Assembly (NCBI RefSeq): GCF_017792025.1
Contig: NZ_CP046956.1
Coordinates: 1,054,001 to 1,118,000 of the forward strand
DNA length: 64,000 nucleotides
Reading direction: 5' to 3'
Source: Sediminibacillus dalangtanensis
Lineage (GTDB): Bacteria > Bacillota > Bacilli > Bacillales > Amphibacillaceae
How positions within the stretch are numbered: the stretch's first letter is position 1; every line of letters starts with the position of its first letter. Made by a program: the position numbers and the translations under genes. Below, in pieces: positions 17,573 through 26,220 of this stretch. The notes under the pieces are model-generated. The model did no database searches. It saw only the letters and a program-made list of their open reading frames with translations, and had not been told where the DNA came from.

Positions 17573-18301
17573 TTAGTAAGGTCCATCATAGTCGCCCATT
17601 TCAGTTTCCTTTCCAATATTATCGTCAAATTTATCGACATAAAGACGGTCGTTTGGAAGGATTAAAGCGTAGGAAACTTCCTTGATATTCTCGATATTGT
17701 GGGCACGAAGTTGCTGGTGAAGCCAATCCCTGTCTTTTTTTCGCTGCTCAAGATTCTGGTCCAATACCACGCCGTCCTGAATCACTTCTGTGGCCAGGCG
17801 TCCGGGTTTAGTCGGAATCTGCAAATCCTTGCGGGTGACAGGAAGGTATTCCGGTTTTGGTTTGATAGACAGTTCTCCGTTAATTTCGAATACGGCATAT
17901 TCCACTTGTGTGATATCAAAGATTTGTTGACTGCGCAACAGGGTCATCAATTCGCTCAATTTTATCCGCATTTTTCTCAGATTGGTCTCCAAAATCTTGC
18001 CGTTTTCTATTACAACTGTTGGTTCTCCATCGAGCACTTTTCCGAGATACCGGTTTTTAATCGTAATGTATTGTAGCAATCCAGTCAACAAAGCATAACC
18101 AACAAGCCCCAGCCAATGCGCCCATGCCTTGGCGGATAGATCTGTTGCCAGAGTGGCCGCAATGGATCCGATCGTAATGCCGTTGATATAGTCAAAAAAA
18201 GTGAGTTGACCGACCTCTTGTTTGCCGAGCAATCTGGTGAAAATCAGCAAGGTGAAAAATGAAATAATGACTCGGATGATTACAACAACGGTTTCATTCA
18301 T
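17573..18301 (-). CDS. DUF421 membrane protein (YetF/YrbG family)
   Basis: A 242-residue protein with three N-terminal membrane helices (about 5-85), then a cytosolic domain of two repeated alpha/beta units typical of DUF421. The motif RLLGKQEVGQLTFFDYINGITIGS is split by the second helix and is characteristic. An ATG at 18310 would add MPA, but it touches the AAAGGAG sequence; the ATG at 18301 has proper spacing. In spore formers some DUF421 proteins (YetF, the 2Duf protein) affect spore membrane properties, so a spore role is possible. Paired with the downstream DUF4363 gene, probably one transcript. Confidence 0.85.
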   Translation of the reverse strand: MNETVVVIIRVIISFFTLLIFTRLLGKQEVGQLTFFDYINGITIGSIAATLATDLSAKAWAHWLGLVGYALLTGLLQYITIKNRYLGKVLDGEPTVVIENGKILETNLRKMRIKLSELMTLLRSQQIFDITQVEYAVFEINGELSIKPKPEYLPVTRKDLQIPTKPGRLATEVIQDGVVLDQNLEQRKKDRDWLHQQLRAHNIENIKEVSYALILPNDRLYVDKFDDNIGKETEMGDYDGPY

Positions 18302-18501
18302 CGCAGGCATCTCCTTTCTTTCATCATTCTATTTTTTACAGAACCAGAAAATTTATTAGCCTCGATGAGTCATGTTTGACAACCCCTCATAACGGAAATA
18401 ATACAAGGAAAGGAAAAAAGATTCACAATTCCGTAACAAACTTTTGACAAAGATGTGAACAAGATGGATAATAGAGGTAAGAATAAAGGAGGATGAGTTG
18501 G

Positions 18502-18744
18502 ATGGCAACAAAAGCTCAAATTCTCAATGCAACCAAAATAACAGGGGCTGTCGTGCTGACGGCAGGTATTATCATTTTTTTGGCAGGTTTCTTTGCAAGC
18601 GGTTCCAGTATTTTGACGCCGATTGGAATCGGGACTGTGATGGGAGCCGTGTTTATCTTTCTTATGGGTGTTTTCTTTGTAGTGACCGAAGAAATCCTGG
18701 AGAAAATCGAACACCGGAAGCAAATGGGTTCCAAACATGCATAA
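18502..18744 (+). CDS. Small two-helix membrane protein
   Basis: An 80-residue protein with two clear membrane helices (about 12-33 and 42-63) and charged ends (EEILEKIEHRKQ). The ATG at 18493 abuts AGGAGG, so the ATG at 18502, nine bases after it, is preferred. I do not recognise the family. It is single, divergent from the DUF421 gene, and followed by a terminator shared with qoxD. Confidence 0.7.
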   Translation: MATKAQILNATKITGAVVLTAGIIIFLAGFFASGSSILTPIGIGTVMGAVFIFLMGVFFVVTEEILEKIEHRKQMGSKHA

Positions 18745-18774
18745 AAAGAGCACCTGGCAGCAGGTGCTCTTTTT
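18743..18774. terminator. Bidirectional terminator between small membrane protein and qoxD
   Basis: AAAAAGAGCACCTG pairs with CAGGTGCTCTTTTT around a GCAG loop. Perfect, with A/T runs on both sides. Confidence 0.92.
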
Positions 18775-18781
18775 CTATTAT

Positions 18782-19066
18782 TTATACATAACCCCAAATC
18801 ATTGCCAACAGTGTTCCGAATACAGTAAGCAGGGCAATGATGACACCGTAATAAATATTGAGATAAATCGACCCTCTATCCTCTGATTCGCCGGCATGCA
18901 TGAACACGATCAGCTGTAAACCGGCTTGAGTGAAGGCTGTTAAAAGCAATACAGTCATGCCAACGGCAAACGACATATCCAGAAAGTAAACCAGCAGCGC
19001 AACGATCGTCAGGATTAACGAAAAGACAAAGCCCATGACTTGCTTACGTGGGAATAGTTCTTTCAT
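18782..19066 (-). CDS. qoxD: Cytochrome aa3 quinol oxidase subunit IV
   Basis: A 94-residue protein with three membrane helices, last gene of qoxABCD. The family stabilises assembly of the CuB-containing subunit I and has no redox centre. The characteristic segment is FTQAGLQLIVFMHAGES, between helices 2 and 3. It begins one base after the qoxC stop. The usual length in Bacillus is slightly above this. Confidence 0.93.
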   Translation of the reverse strand: MKELFPRKQVMGFVFSLILTIVALLVYFLDMSFAVGMTVLLLTAFTQAGLQLIVFMHAGESEDRGSIYLNIYYGVIIALLTVFGTLLAMIWGYV

Positions 19067-19067
19067 A

Positions 19068-19664
19068 TTACATCATTCCTTTCAAGTAGACGAAACTGAA
19101 TATGAAAATCCAGACGACGTCCAGAAAGTGCCAGTAAAGCGAGAATATGAATGATTTATTTGCCGTTTCCGGAGTGAGGCCCCGTTTTTTGATTTGGATG
19201 AGGATGAACAATCCCCAGAACAAACCGAAGGTGACGTGTGCTCCGTGTGTCCCTAAAGTGGACAGCAGAATCGACGTGAACGCACTTGTCTGCAATGCAG
19301 CTCCTTCTTCAATATACGTGAAGAATTCCACTACCTCGAATCCGACAAAGGCAAGTCCTAACAGCAAGGTAATGCTGAAGAAAGCGATTGTCGCTTTTTT
19401 ATTCATCAGTCGCATTGCATGGACGCCGAGACCAATGGTAAAACTACTGGTCAGCAGGATAAAGGTTTCAAAGATGACCGGCATGATTTCAAAAATTTCG
19501 CTGCCGGAAGGACCGCTTCCTGTCCGGCCTTCTAATGTAAAATAAGAGGCGAACAGGGTGGCGAACAGCATGATTTCAGCCCCAAGGAACATCCAAAAGC
19601 CTAATATATTCAAGTTATTTTGTTCCGTACTGTATTCGAGAGGCTTTGTTTGGTCTACCTTCAT
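19068..19664 (-). CDS. qoxC: Cytochrome aa3 quinol oxidase subunit III
   Basis: A 198-residue membrane protein with five helices, matching the five-helix subunit III of quinol oxidases. Recognisable segments are [20 protein letters not shown] near residue 25 and [19 protein letters not shown]. It overlaps the qoxB stop by four bases, so translation is coupled. It belongs to the proton-pumping terminal oxidase complex but carries no metal. Confidence 0.95.
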   Translation of the reverse strand: MKVDQTKPLEYSTEQNNLNILGFWMFLGAEIMLFATLFASYFTLEGRTGSGPSGSEIFEIMPVIFETFILLTSSFTIGLGVHAMRLMNKKATIAFFSITLLLGLAFVGFEVVEFFTYIEEGAALQTSAFTSILLSTLGTHGAHVTFGLFWGLFILIQIKKRGLTPETANKSFIFSLYWHFLDVVWIFIFSFVYLKGMM

Positions 19665-21610
19665 TGTCGGGCACCTCCCAATTTTTCTTCCGTTTCTTTC
19701 ACTTCTTCTACCGGTATGTGGTAGCCGTGATCCTGTTCAAAAGAACGGTGTGCCAGGCAGGCAAAGATACCAAGCAGCGCAATGACTGCCAAAATCCAGA
19801 TGCTGAATACCAAGGCAAAACCGAGCACAAAGAAGATGGCACTCATGATAAAGGGAACCCCGCTGTTATTCGGCATGTGAATTTCTTTATACTCGCCAGG
19901 AAACAGCTTGTGACCGTTTTTCTTAGAATCCCAGAATGCTTCACTGGAATTGACCTGCGGTGTAATCGCAAAGTTGTAATCAGGTACAGGCGTATGGGTG
20001 GCCCATTCGAGCGAGCGGGCGTCCCATGGATCAGAACTGATGTCTCTGGATGCATAGCGTGTGCTGTAATAAATGTTATAAACGATTGTCACAAATCCTG
20101 CGGCCAGCATGATGGCACCGACAAAGGAAATCATATTCCAAATGCCGAATCCAGTTGCTTCCGAGTACGTGTACATCCGGCGCGCCTGTCCGTCCAGTCC
20201 GGAAATGAACATCGGGAAGAAGGCGACACATGTACCGATGGAAATCAGCCAGAAGGATAATTTGCCGATTCGTTCGTTCAGCATAAAACCGAACATTTTT
20301 GGCCACCAGTAGGTGAGTCCTGCCAGCATGGCAAATACAACTCCTGGAATGATTACCAGATGGAAGTGGGCAACCAGAAACATCGTGTTATGGTATTGAT
20401 AGTCGGCTGCCGACATACCAAGCATGACCCCGGTAACACCGCCGATTGTGAAAATCGGAATGAAGCCTAGCGAATAAAGCATCGGAACAGTGATCGTGAT
20501 TTTCCCTTTCCAAAGGGTGAACAGCCAGTTGAAAATCTTGATTCCGGTCGGTATCGCAATCGCCATCGTCGTGATGGAGAAGATACTGTTGACCATTGCC
20601 CCTTGTCCCATGGTAAAGAAGTGATGCACCCATACGACAAAGGAAAGCACGGAAATCAACACAATCGATGCGACCATCGATTTGTACCCGTAGAGATTCC
20701 GCCGGGCGAAAGTCGGGATGATTTCACTGTAAATACCGAAGGCCGGTAATATGAGAATATAAACTTCCGGGTGTCCCCAAACCCAGAACAGGTTGGCCCA
20801 CAGCATATCCATTCCGCCATCGGTCGTGGTAAAGAAGTTACCGCCGAATAAACGGTCGATGGTTCCCATGGCCAAAGCTACTGTCAATACAGGGAAGGCA
20901 AACACGATGATCAGGTTGGTGATCAAAGCCGACCATGTAAACATCGGCATTTTCATCAGTGTCATGCCCGGTGCCCGCATTTTTAATATGGTTACGATAA
21001 AGTTGATACCGGTAATCAGTGTACCCAGACCAGCGATTTGAATCGCAATCATGTAATAGTTGGTACCAACTGATTGGCTGAATTCATTTCCGGCCAACGG
21101 GAAGTACGATGTCCAGCCGGCATCTGGAGATCCGCCGATGACAAAGGAAATGTTAAACAGCATGGCTCCCCAAAAATAAAGCCAAAAGCTTAACGCGTTC
21201 AGACGAGGGAACGCAACATCGCGCGCCCCGATTTGCAATGGTACGACAAAGTTCATCAAAGCCATGATAAATGCCATGGCCATAAAGATAATCATCACTA
21301 CACCATGGGTGGTGAATATTTCGTTGTAGTGCTGGGAGTCAAGCAACGTATTTTCAGGGAGGGCAGTTTGTGCCCGCATCATGATGGCGTCGGCTCCTCC
21401 GCGGAACAGCATCAGTAAAGCGGAGATTAAATACATCATACCGATCCGTTTATGGTCTACGGTAGTCAGCCACTCGCGCCATAGATAGCCCCATTTTTTT
21501 GTATAAGTGACACCTGCGACGATCGCTACCAAGGTGAGCGTAATGGCCACCATGGATGCATAAATCACAGGACTTGGATGAGGTATGGCAAATCTATCAA
21601 AAAAGTCCAT
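19661..21610 (-). CDS. qoxB: Cytochrome aa3 quinol oxidase subunit I
   Basis: A 649-residue catalytic subunit with at least 12 membrane helices. It carries the heme-copper signature: [12 protein letters not shown] (CuB ligand His and crosslinked Tyr), the His pair in [10 protein letters not shown], and the heme histidines in [10 protein letters not shown]. The N-terminal [12 protein letters not shown] is also typical. It reduces oxygen to water and pumps protons using menaquinol. The start ATG follows AAGGAGT. It forms one operon with qoxA, 71 bases upstream of it. Confidence 0.97.
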   Translation of the reverse strand: MDFFDRFAIPHPSPVIYASMVAITLTLVAIVAGVTYTKKWGYLWREWLTTVDHKRIGMMYLISALLMLFRGGADAIMMRAQTALPENTLLDSQHYNEIFTTHGVVMIIFMAMAFIMALMNFVVPLQIGARDVAFPRLNALSFWLYFWGAMLFNISFVIGGSPDAGWTSYFPLAGNEFSQSVGTNYYMIAIQIAGLGTLITGINFIVTILKMRAPGMTLMKMPMFTWSALITNLIIVFAFPVLTVALAMGTIDRLFGGNFFTTTDGGMDMLWANLFWVWGHPEVYILILPAFGIYSEIIPTFARRNLYGYKSMVASIVLISVLSFVVWVHHFFTMGQGAMVNSIFSITTMAIAIPTGIKIFNWLFTLWKGKITITVPMLYSLGFIPIFTIGGVTGVMLGMSAADYQYHNTMFLVAHFHLVIIPGVVFAMLAGLTYWWPKMFGFMLNERIGKLSFWLISIGTCVAFFPMFISGLDGQARRMYTYSEATGFGIWNMISFVGAIMLAAGFVTIVYNIYYSTRYASRDISSDPWDARSLEWATHTPVPDYNFAITPQVNSSEAFWDSKKNGHKLFPGEYKEIHMPNNSGVPFIMSAIFFVLGFALVFSIWILAVIALLGIFACLAHRSFEQDHGYHIPVEEVKETEEKLGGARQ

Positions 21611-21681
21611 CCTTTTGTGACTCCTTTCAGGAAATAACTCGAATAGTCTAACCTAACTTGTATTCTGTCAATCTACTAGTC

Positions 21682-22608
21682 TTACTCAGATGGATCATGG
21701 CTTTCATCCATGTTTTCATGGTCCATATCCATGTTTCCTTCTTCCGAGTCTTCTGAGCTGCTGCCATGGTTATGACCGCCATGCTCGCCCTCGGGAGGAG
21801 GAGAGAATTCCAAGTGTGTGCTGGAAAATGTCAACTGTCCAAGATGTCCTGGCTCCAGCAGTTCTTTGTACTTATCTTCCGTAAGCGGTTTTGCCGTATC
21901 TTGGACCTCATCGACCCATTCATCGAATTCATCCGGTGGAACGGCGTTGACGCTAAAAGTGTTTTCCGCAAAACCTTCTCCGCTGAAGTTGGCATTCCTG
22001 CCCATATATTCACCAGGTGCGTCAGCTGCCAGGTGAAGGGTGGTCACCATGTCAGACATCGCATATTTTTGTCCGCCAAGCTGTGGTACCCAAAAGCTGG
22101 TGATAGGCCCTTCCGAGTAAAGCTTGAATTCCAATGCTCTGTCGGTTGGAATGTAAAGGTAATTGACTGTTTCTATCCCTTCTTCCGGATAACTGAAATG
22201 CCATTTCCAGTTGGAAGATTGAGCATAAACAACCAATGGATCTTGATCTTCGTAACCTTCTGGAGTCGCCTCGACAAGATAGTTGCTTCGTACAGAAACG
22301 ATCGAAAGAACGATAACAATAAGGACTGGTATCCCGACAATAATGCCTTCGACAATGTGATTTCCCTCGATATGGGGAGGCTCATAATCGTCGCTTTGAT
22401 TCGAAGCGCGGTATTTGACCAACATATAAATTAAAATGGCAAAAACAGCTATAACGATAAAGGACATAATACCAATCGATAATAGGATGACATCTGCCTG
22501 TGTCTGGGCTTGCGGCCCTTTAGGATTTAAAATCATCAATGGTTCACAGCCGGTCAATACAGTCATGACTGCAAACATAAGTAATATCAAAGTGCCTTTT
22601 ATTTTCAT
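21682..22608 (-). CDS. qoxA: Cytochrome aa3 quinol oxidase subunit II (lipoprotein)
   Basis: A 308-residue protein with a lipoprotein signal (lipobox LTGC, Cys21), two membrane helices (about 40-64 and 88-106) and an extracytoplasmic cupredoxin domain. The CuA cysteine motif of cytochrome c oxidases is absent (NANFSGEGFAENTF at that place), which identifies a quinol oxidase. The last ~40 residues form an unusual tail rich in His, Glu, Asp and Met (EGEHGGHNHGSSSED and MDMDHENMDESHD) that could bind metal, perhaps copper; that is inference. First gene of the operon. The promoter region carries two FNR/Rex-type palindromes. Confidence 0.95.
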   Translation of the reverse strand: MKIKGTLILLMFAVMTVLTGCEPLMILNPKGPQAQTQADVILLSIGIMSFIVIAVFAILIYMLVKYRASNQSDDYEPPHIEGNHIVEGIIVGIPVLIVIVLSIVSVRSNYLVEATPEGYEDQDPLVVYAQSSNWKWHFSYPEEGIETVNYLYIPTDRALEFKLYSEGPITSFWVPQLGGQKYAMSDMVTTLHLAADAPGEYMGRNANFSGEGFAENTFSVNAVPPDEFDEWVDEVQDTAKPLTEDKYKELLEPGHLGQLTFSSTHLEFSPPPEGEHGGHNHGSSSEDSEEGNMDMDHENMDESHDPSE

Positions 22609-22709
22609 GAAAGGTACCCCTTTCTGTTTATTTAGTAGCTTATCAAGCAGCTAAAGCGGTACATGGTCTTTTCATTTAATTATCATAGTACGGCGTATGG
22701 AAAAATACA

Positions 22710-22715
22710 ATTATA
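22710..22715 (-). promoter_or_regulatory. Probable -10 box of the qox operon
   Basis: Read on the minus strand this is TATAAT, directly downstream of the proximal palindrome. The -35 position (about 22733-22738) is weak, which fits a regulated promoter. Confidence 0.5.
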
Positions 22716-22731
22716 TGTGAAGTTTGTCACA
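22716..22731. promoter_or_regulatory. FNR/Rex-type palindrome, proximal
   Basis: TGTGA-N6-TCACA, a perfect match to the FNR core, and compatible with the Rex site TTGTGA-N6-TCACAA. It occupies the -35/-10 spacer of the qox promoter, a repressing position. Confidence 0.6.
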
Positions 22732-22748
22732 AAAGGTTCATGTTTTAT

Positions 22749-22764
22749 TGTGATTTTTGTCACT
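22749..22764. promoter_or_regulatory. FNR/Rex-type palindrome, distal
   Basis: TGTGA-N6-TCACT with its centre 33 bp from the proximal site, close to three helical turns, so two dimers would bind the same DNA face. Confidence 0.55.
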
Positions 22765-22774
22765 GAATGTTCAT

Positions 22775-23205
22775 GATTATATATAGGGAGAAATTGACGA
22801 ATAAGATGTTCGCCTTAAATACGGAACAGCCGCTAGTCTGGTGGGACTTTCTGTTGGTGATTTTGTTTTTTTACAGGGTCTTATTTTAACACTTTTTTAG
22901 AACTACAACGCCATCGATGGAAAAAGGATCCGTCAAACCAAGACAAATTTTTTTCTGTTTGTCTTTTATCATATCCTCCTGCTAGACCGTCATTTAGCAT
23001 CGAAGTATGGCAGTCCGTTTACCCATTATCGAAAAACTACCAGTGAATTCATTCCCTTTATTTACAGAATTTACTCCACTAAGCGTTATGAAATCGCCAT
23101 AATAACAGGGAATGAACATGCAACTTGTTTTGTAATTAGTAATACCATTAGGGGCAAATGGGTAAAGTAAATGGATGTTTTGATCCATACAGCAGGAGGG
23201 ACATT
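22775..23205. other. Intergenic region between qoxA and the SIR2 gene
   Basis: No convincing gene. AAGACAAA (22940-22947) and TTTGTCTT (22958-22965) form a short AT-rich hairpin followed by TTATC. A 31-codon frame with a TTG start at 22794 is judged unlikely. Confidence 0.4.
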
Positions 23206-23994
23206 ATGTCGCTTGAACTACTGTTAAACAAGATAGTCAACAGTGAAGTGATTATTTGGGCAGGGGCTGGCTTTTCTCTTTATGCCGGTATGCCTGCTGT
23301 CGATGAAATCAAACGGGAAGTCCAAGATTCATGCAGTGTCCAGGAGTGGAAACAACTTGAAACGATAAAGCACTTTCCAGATATGGTAGAGGAATTTATT
23401 CGCCTGCGCCATGGTTCCCGCAAACCAATTGTCGAAATCATGAACAGGATGATTGACAAAAATCCGGTGAATCTTTATGTTCATAAGCAACTTGCCGGGA
23501 TTTCTACCATCCATACCATCATCACGACAAATTATGATCGGTTATTCGAACTGGCTTATGGAAACAGATTAGCAACAGTTTTCACAGATGCCCAGTTGGA
23601 AGAAGCAGACGAAAAGCCTGTACAGCTATATAAAATCCACGGTGATATCCGGACTCCGGAAAGTATGTTGATATCCAGCGGGGATTATGCAGATTATGAG
23701 GAAAGGCATACGAGGAAGATTTGGCAAAGACTGAAGTCATTGGCGGCTCAAAAGTCCATTTTGTTCATTGGGTACAGTTTTGCAGATGAAAATAATGATC
23801 TTTTCATCACCAATGTGTTAAAACATCTGGAAAAAAACGACCAACCATCATACTTAGTCATTCCTGATCTGCCGGAGCTGAAACTGACTCATTTACAGAA
23901 GAAAAATATTGAGCCAATCAATCTTACGGGTGAAGCGTTCGTCGATCATATCTATCAGCACGTGAACGGAAGTGGAAAGTCCGTTGAAGTGTGA
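23206..23994 (+). CDS. Stand-alone SIR2-like domain protein (possible NADase)
   Basis: A 262-residue soluble protein consisting of one SIR2_2-type Rossmann domain. Visible motifs are WAGAGFSLYAGMP (NAD-binding glycine motif, about residues 20-32), TTNYDRLFE with Asn109, KIHGDI with His145, and FIGYSFADENNDLF. Asn and His at these places are the catalytic pair of SIR2 NADases used in anti-phage effectors such as ThsA and DSR. The zinc cysteines of protein deacetylase sirtuins are missing. An upstream ATG (23158) has no ribosome binding site; the ATG at 23206 follows GGAGGG. It is single, converging on the HD/channel pair. A defence role is inference from family. Confidence 0.8.
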   Translation: MSLELLLNKIVNSEVIIWAGAGFSLYAGMPAVDEIKREVQDSCSVQEWKQLETIKHFPDMVEEFIRLRHGSRKPIVEIMNRMIDKNPVNLYVHKQLAGISTIHTIITTNYDRLFELAYGNRLATVFTDAQLEEADEKPVQLYKIHGDIRTPESMLISSGDYADYEERHTRKIWQRLKSLAAQKSILFIGYSFADENNDLFITNVLKHLEKNDQPSYLVIPDLPELKLTHLQKKNIEPINLTGEAFVDHIYQHVNGSGKSVEV

Positions 23995-24000
23995 GGTAAT

Positions 24001-24039
24001 AAAAAAGCCCCTTTCTCCTTATAAGTCGAAAATTGGGGC
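24001..24039 (-). terminator. Terminator of the HD gene, between it and the SIR2 gene
   Basis: On the minus strand GCCCC...TTTTC pairs with GAGAAAGGGGC and is followed by six Ts. It also lies just after the SIR2 stop. Confidence 0.6.
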
Positions 24040-24053
24040 AATATGATCAAGTT

Positions 24054-24671
24054 TTATAGAAGGTGGTTGACTTCGTTTAAGGAAACACCAGCTTTTTTCA
24101 ACTTTGATTCTGCCTCTTGCTCGACCAATTGTCGAAACGAGGTTAGCGCCTGATCGAAGTCTGTGTGTTTGCCCAACATGAAACTCATTTTATATTCAAC
24201 TTCCAGCCAGGTAGCAATGTCTGCTTCGTTATGCTGTAGTTGTGCTTCCAGCTTATCGAGAGCATTGGCGACTTTTGCTTCATAACTGGACTTATCCTCA
24301 AACTCCATCCACAGCTGCTGAATATCATTTCCTAAATCACCACCAAGCATCTTACGGATGTTTTCAATTGCCTGAAGCTCCCGTTCTTGTTTTTCCATCT
24401 GTGCCTGCTGGTTGTCCATTGTATCAAAAGCTGGGATATCCGTTGCTTCTGCTTCCACCAGGTCATGAATGGTGATCATTTTCAAAAGCTTTGCTGTATC
24501 GACTTGTTTGCCAAGATATGGTTCCAGAAAAACCGCCATCAACGTCACCCGCCATGAGTGCTCTGCGACACTTTCTTGCCGTCCATTTGATAGCCAGCTG
24601 TGCCGCAGCTCATACTTTAACTTTTCAGCTAATTTAAGTACTTCTAGTATTCGTTTCAATGCTTCATTCAT
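24054..24671 (-). CDS. HD-domain hydrolase (YfbR/HDDC2-like 5'-deoxynucleotidase)
   Basis: A 205-residue soluble protein with an HD phosphohydrolase core: His38 in VAEHSWRV, His69-Asp70 in TIHDLVEAEATDIP, and a further Asp in NALDKLEAQ. The spacing and the HDLVEAEATDIP motif match the YfbR/HDDC2 group, which removes phosphate from deoxynucleoside 5'-monophosphates. It is translationally coupled to the potassium channel gene: its ATG lies inside the last codons of that gene (8-base overlap), with AAGGAGAT upstream. Substrate specificity is inferred from family only. Confidence 0.85.
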   Translation of the reverse strand: MNEALKRILEVLKLAEKLKYELRHSWLSNGRQESVAEHSWRVTLMAVFLEPYLGKQVDTAKLLKMITIHDLVEAEATDIPAFDTMDNQQAQMEKQERELQAIENIRKMLGGDLGNDIQQLWMEFEDKSSYEAKVANALDKLEAQLQHNEADIATWLEVEYKMSFMLGKHTDFDQALTSFRQLVEQEAESKLKKAGVSLNEVNHLL

Positions 24672-25428
24672 GGTTTATCTCCTTCGTTAGAGCGGAACGC
24701 TCTCTCATTTTTTCTTTCTTTAACTCGTTCAGTAGTAAAGCAAGTTGATTCACTTCTGAATAGGTAAGGCTGTCAAAACGATTTAATTGGTTTTGAACAA
24801 ATTCAACTGTAGGATGTTTCGTTTGCTTTTCTTTCACGAAAAAAGTAGTTATCGATCCGGTAAGCATTCCGATTATGCCTATGCCAATTAACATTAAAAA
24901 CACAGCAATCAACCTCCCCGGAGCAGTAGAAGGGGAAATATCTCCATACCCCACTGTGGTGGTAGTGACAATCGACCACCACAGCCCATCCATAAAACTG
25001 TCGATATTTGGCTCAACATATCGCACAATGATGGTTGATATAAAAATTAGCAGGACAGACACTGTTAATACTCTATCTAAGCCATTGGTCCGAAGTATAG
25101 CAAATAGTTGCTTGTAATGATTTTTAGACAACGAAATGATTCGCAAAACTCTATATAACCTAGCTATACGAGCTGTTTGAAAAAGGGCATCAAGTGGCAA
25201 CGCCGCGATAATATCCAAAGGGTTTTTTTTAACATACTCCCATTTTGCAGGACTGATTATTAAGCGGATAGTCACGTCCAGAAAGAAAAACAACCATATG
25301 ACAAAGTGAAGATAAGTCCACCTTTCTTCATCAAGCCAGATAAAGAAAACGGACACAAAGGCAAGAATGGCCATAAATACTTCGTAAGCTAATGTCCAAC
25401 TGGTGTTCCTGAAAAAGTTCCTATTCAT
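24664..25428 (-). CDS. Voltage-gated potassium channel (six-helix, Kch/KvAP-like)
   Basis: A 254-residue ion channel. The selectivity filter is TTTTVGYGD (residues 155-163), flanked by pore helices. An S4-like segment has Arg87, Arg90, Arg93 and Arg96 at three-residue spacing, the voltage-sensor pattern. The short cytosolic C terminus is helical and charged (LALLLNELKKEKMRERSAL), with no RCK/TrkA domain. The ribosome binding site before the ATG is poor. It is in an operon with the downstream HD gene. A potassium or non-selective cation channel is clear from the filter; its physiological role is open. Confidence 0.9.
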   Translation of the reverse strand: MNRNFFRNTSWTLAYEVFMAILAFVSVFFIWLDEERWTYLHFVIWLFFFLDVTIRLIISPAKWEYVKKNPLDIIAALPLDALFQTARIARLYRVLRIISLSKNHYKQLFAILRTNGLDRVLTVSVLLIFISTIIVRYVEPNIDSFMDGLWWSIVTTTTVGYGDISPSTAPGRLIAVFLMLIGIGIIGMLTGSITTFFVKEKQTKHPTVEFVQNQLNRFDSLTYSEVNQLALLLNELKKEKMRERSALTKEINHE

Positions 25429-25600
25429 TGTATCATTCGTTATTGCAGCTTGCTATCTACTATTCTACTAAATTGTGTATAATTATGTAAATATTCTACG
25501 GAACCGGCTTAGGGGCATTTTCTATAAAGGGGGTACTCTACGTTGGTTGAAGGGTGCAGCGTCTAGCTATTCCAAAACGATAATGAAGAGAAAATAAAGA
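25429..25600. other. Upstream region of the channel gene
   Basis: AT-rich region expected to contain the leftward promoter. No gene seen. Confidence 0.35.
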
Positions 25601-25675
25601 GCCTGGGACAAAAGCATGGCCACCAAAGCAAAAACCGAGTGAATTCTAAATGCCAGTCAAATTTGTTCGGTTTTT
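25601..25675 (+). repeat. Terminator-type repeat (family 3), copy 1
   Basis: CCTGGGACAAAAGCAT, then CACCAAAGCAAAAACCGA, then a hairpin whose arms are AAAACCGA (25631-25638) and TCGGTTTT (25667-25674). An inverted copy lies at 26145-26213, so 25601-26213 is a ~610-bp segment with inverted repeats at its ends. The interior (25676-26144) contains a family-2 repeat and no credible gene. Confidence 0.75.
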
Positions 25676-25979
25676 ATTTGTATTTTCTCTTTTTATCCTG
25701 CTGTTTGATGCGTGCTTCGAATCGCTACGTTTTTGTGTTCTGATTTCCACACGATCAAGACAAGATGAACCGTATTTTTCTATTGGCTGATAGGTATCCA
25801 AACAGGGAAGAAAACGAAAAATCAGCATGGTCGTTCCTTATATTCTTTAAAAATCGGACAATAGCATAAGGATAAAGAAGTACTCCTGGTATCCATGCTG
25901 CTTCGCTTTCTATCCGTAACGGCAATAGGCAAAACAGAAATCACACCAGAAGAGAATGTATCTCCTTCAACGGAGGCAA

Positions 25980-26091
25980 GGTGCGCAGACTCCAGCGGGA
26001 TGAGCGCGAGCTGAAGATCCACTTGGCAAAGCGGTATTCTTTTCCAAGTTAGCTAAAAGCCGTGCCCGCGGAAAGCGAAGTACCTTGCCGG
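25980..26091 (-). repeat. GC-rich dispersed repeat (family 2), single copy nested in the inverted-repeat segment
   Basis: Contains GCGCAGACTCCAGCGGGAT and later GTGCCCGCGGAAAGCGAAGT, the reverse orientation of the module at 11049. It lies within the segment bounded by family-3 inverted repeats. Confidence 0.65.
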
Positions 26092-26144
26092 AGTGGAAAG
26101 TGGCACCTTTTTATAAGGGGGAACGTTTTGCTTTTTGCTCATCA

Positions 26145-26213
26145 AAAAAACCGAACGAATGGTGGATTCGTTCGGTTTTCATTTTGGTCAAGATGCTTTT
26201 GTCCCAGGATCTT
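26145..26213 (-). repeat. Terminator-type repeat (family 3), inverted copy; terminator of the ArsP-type permease
   Basis: On the minus strand it reads CCTGGGACAAAAGCATCTTG, ACCAAAATGAAAACCGAACG, then a perfect 14-bp hairpin (26147-26160 with 26166-26179) followed by seven Ts. It begins 8 bases after the permease stop codon and is a complete intrinsic terminator. Confidence 0.85.
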
Positions 26214-26220
26214 TTTATTC

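Noticed and set aside
22794..22889. 31-codon frame with TTG start after AGGGAG, upstream of the SIR2 gene
   Set aside because: Poor spacing to the ribosome binding site, no family features, and it begins beside the qox control region; chance is more likely.
25601..26213. An insertion sequence between the inverted repeats
   Set aside because: No transposase-like frame in the interior and no visible target duplication; reported only as a possible non-autonomous segment.
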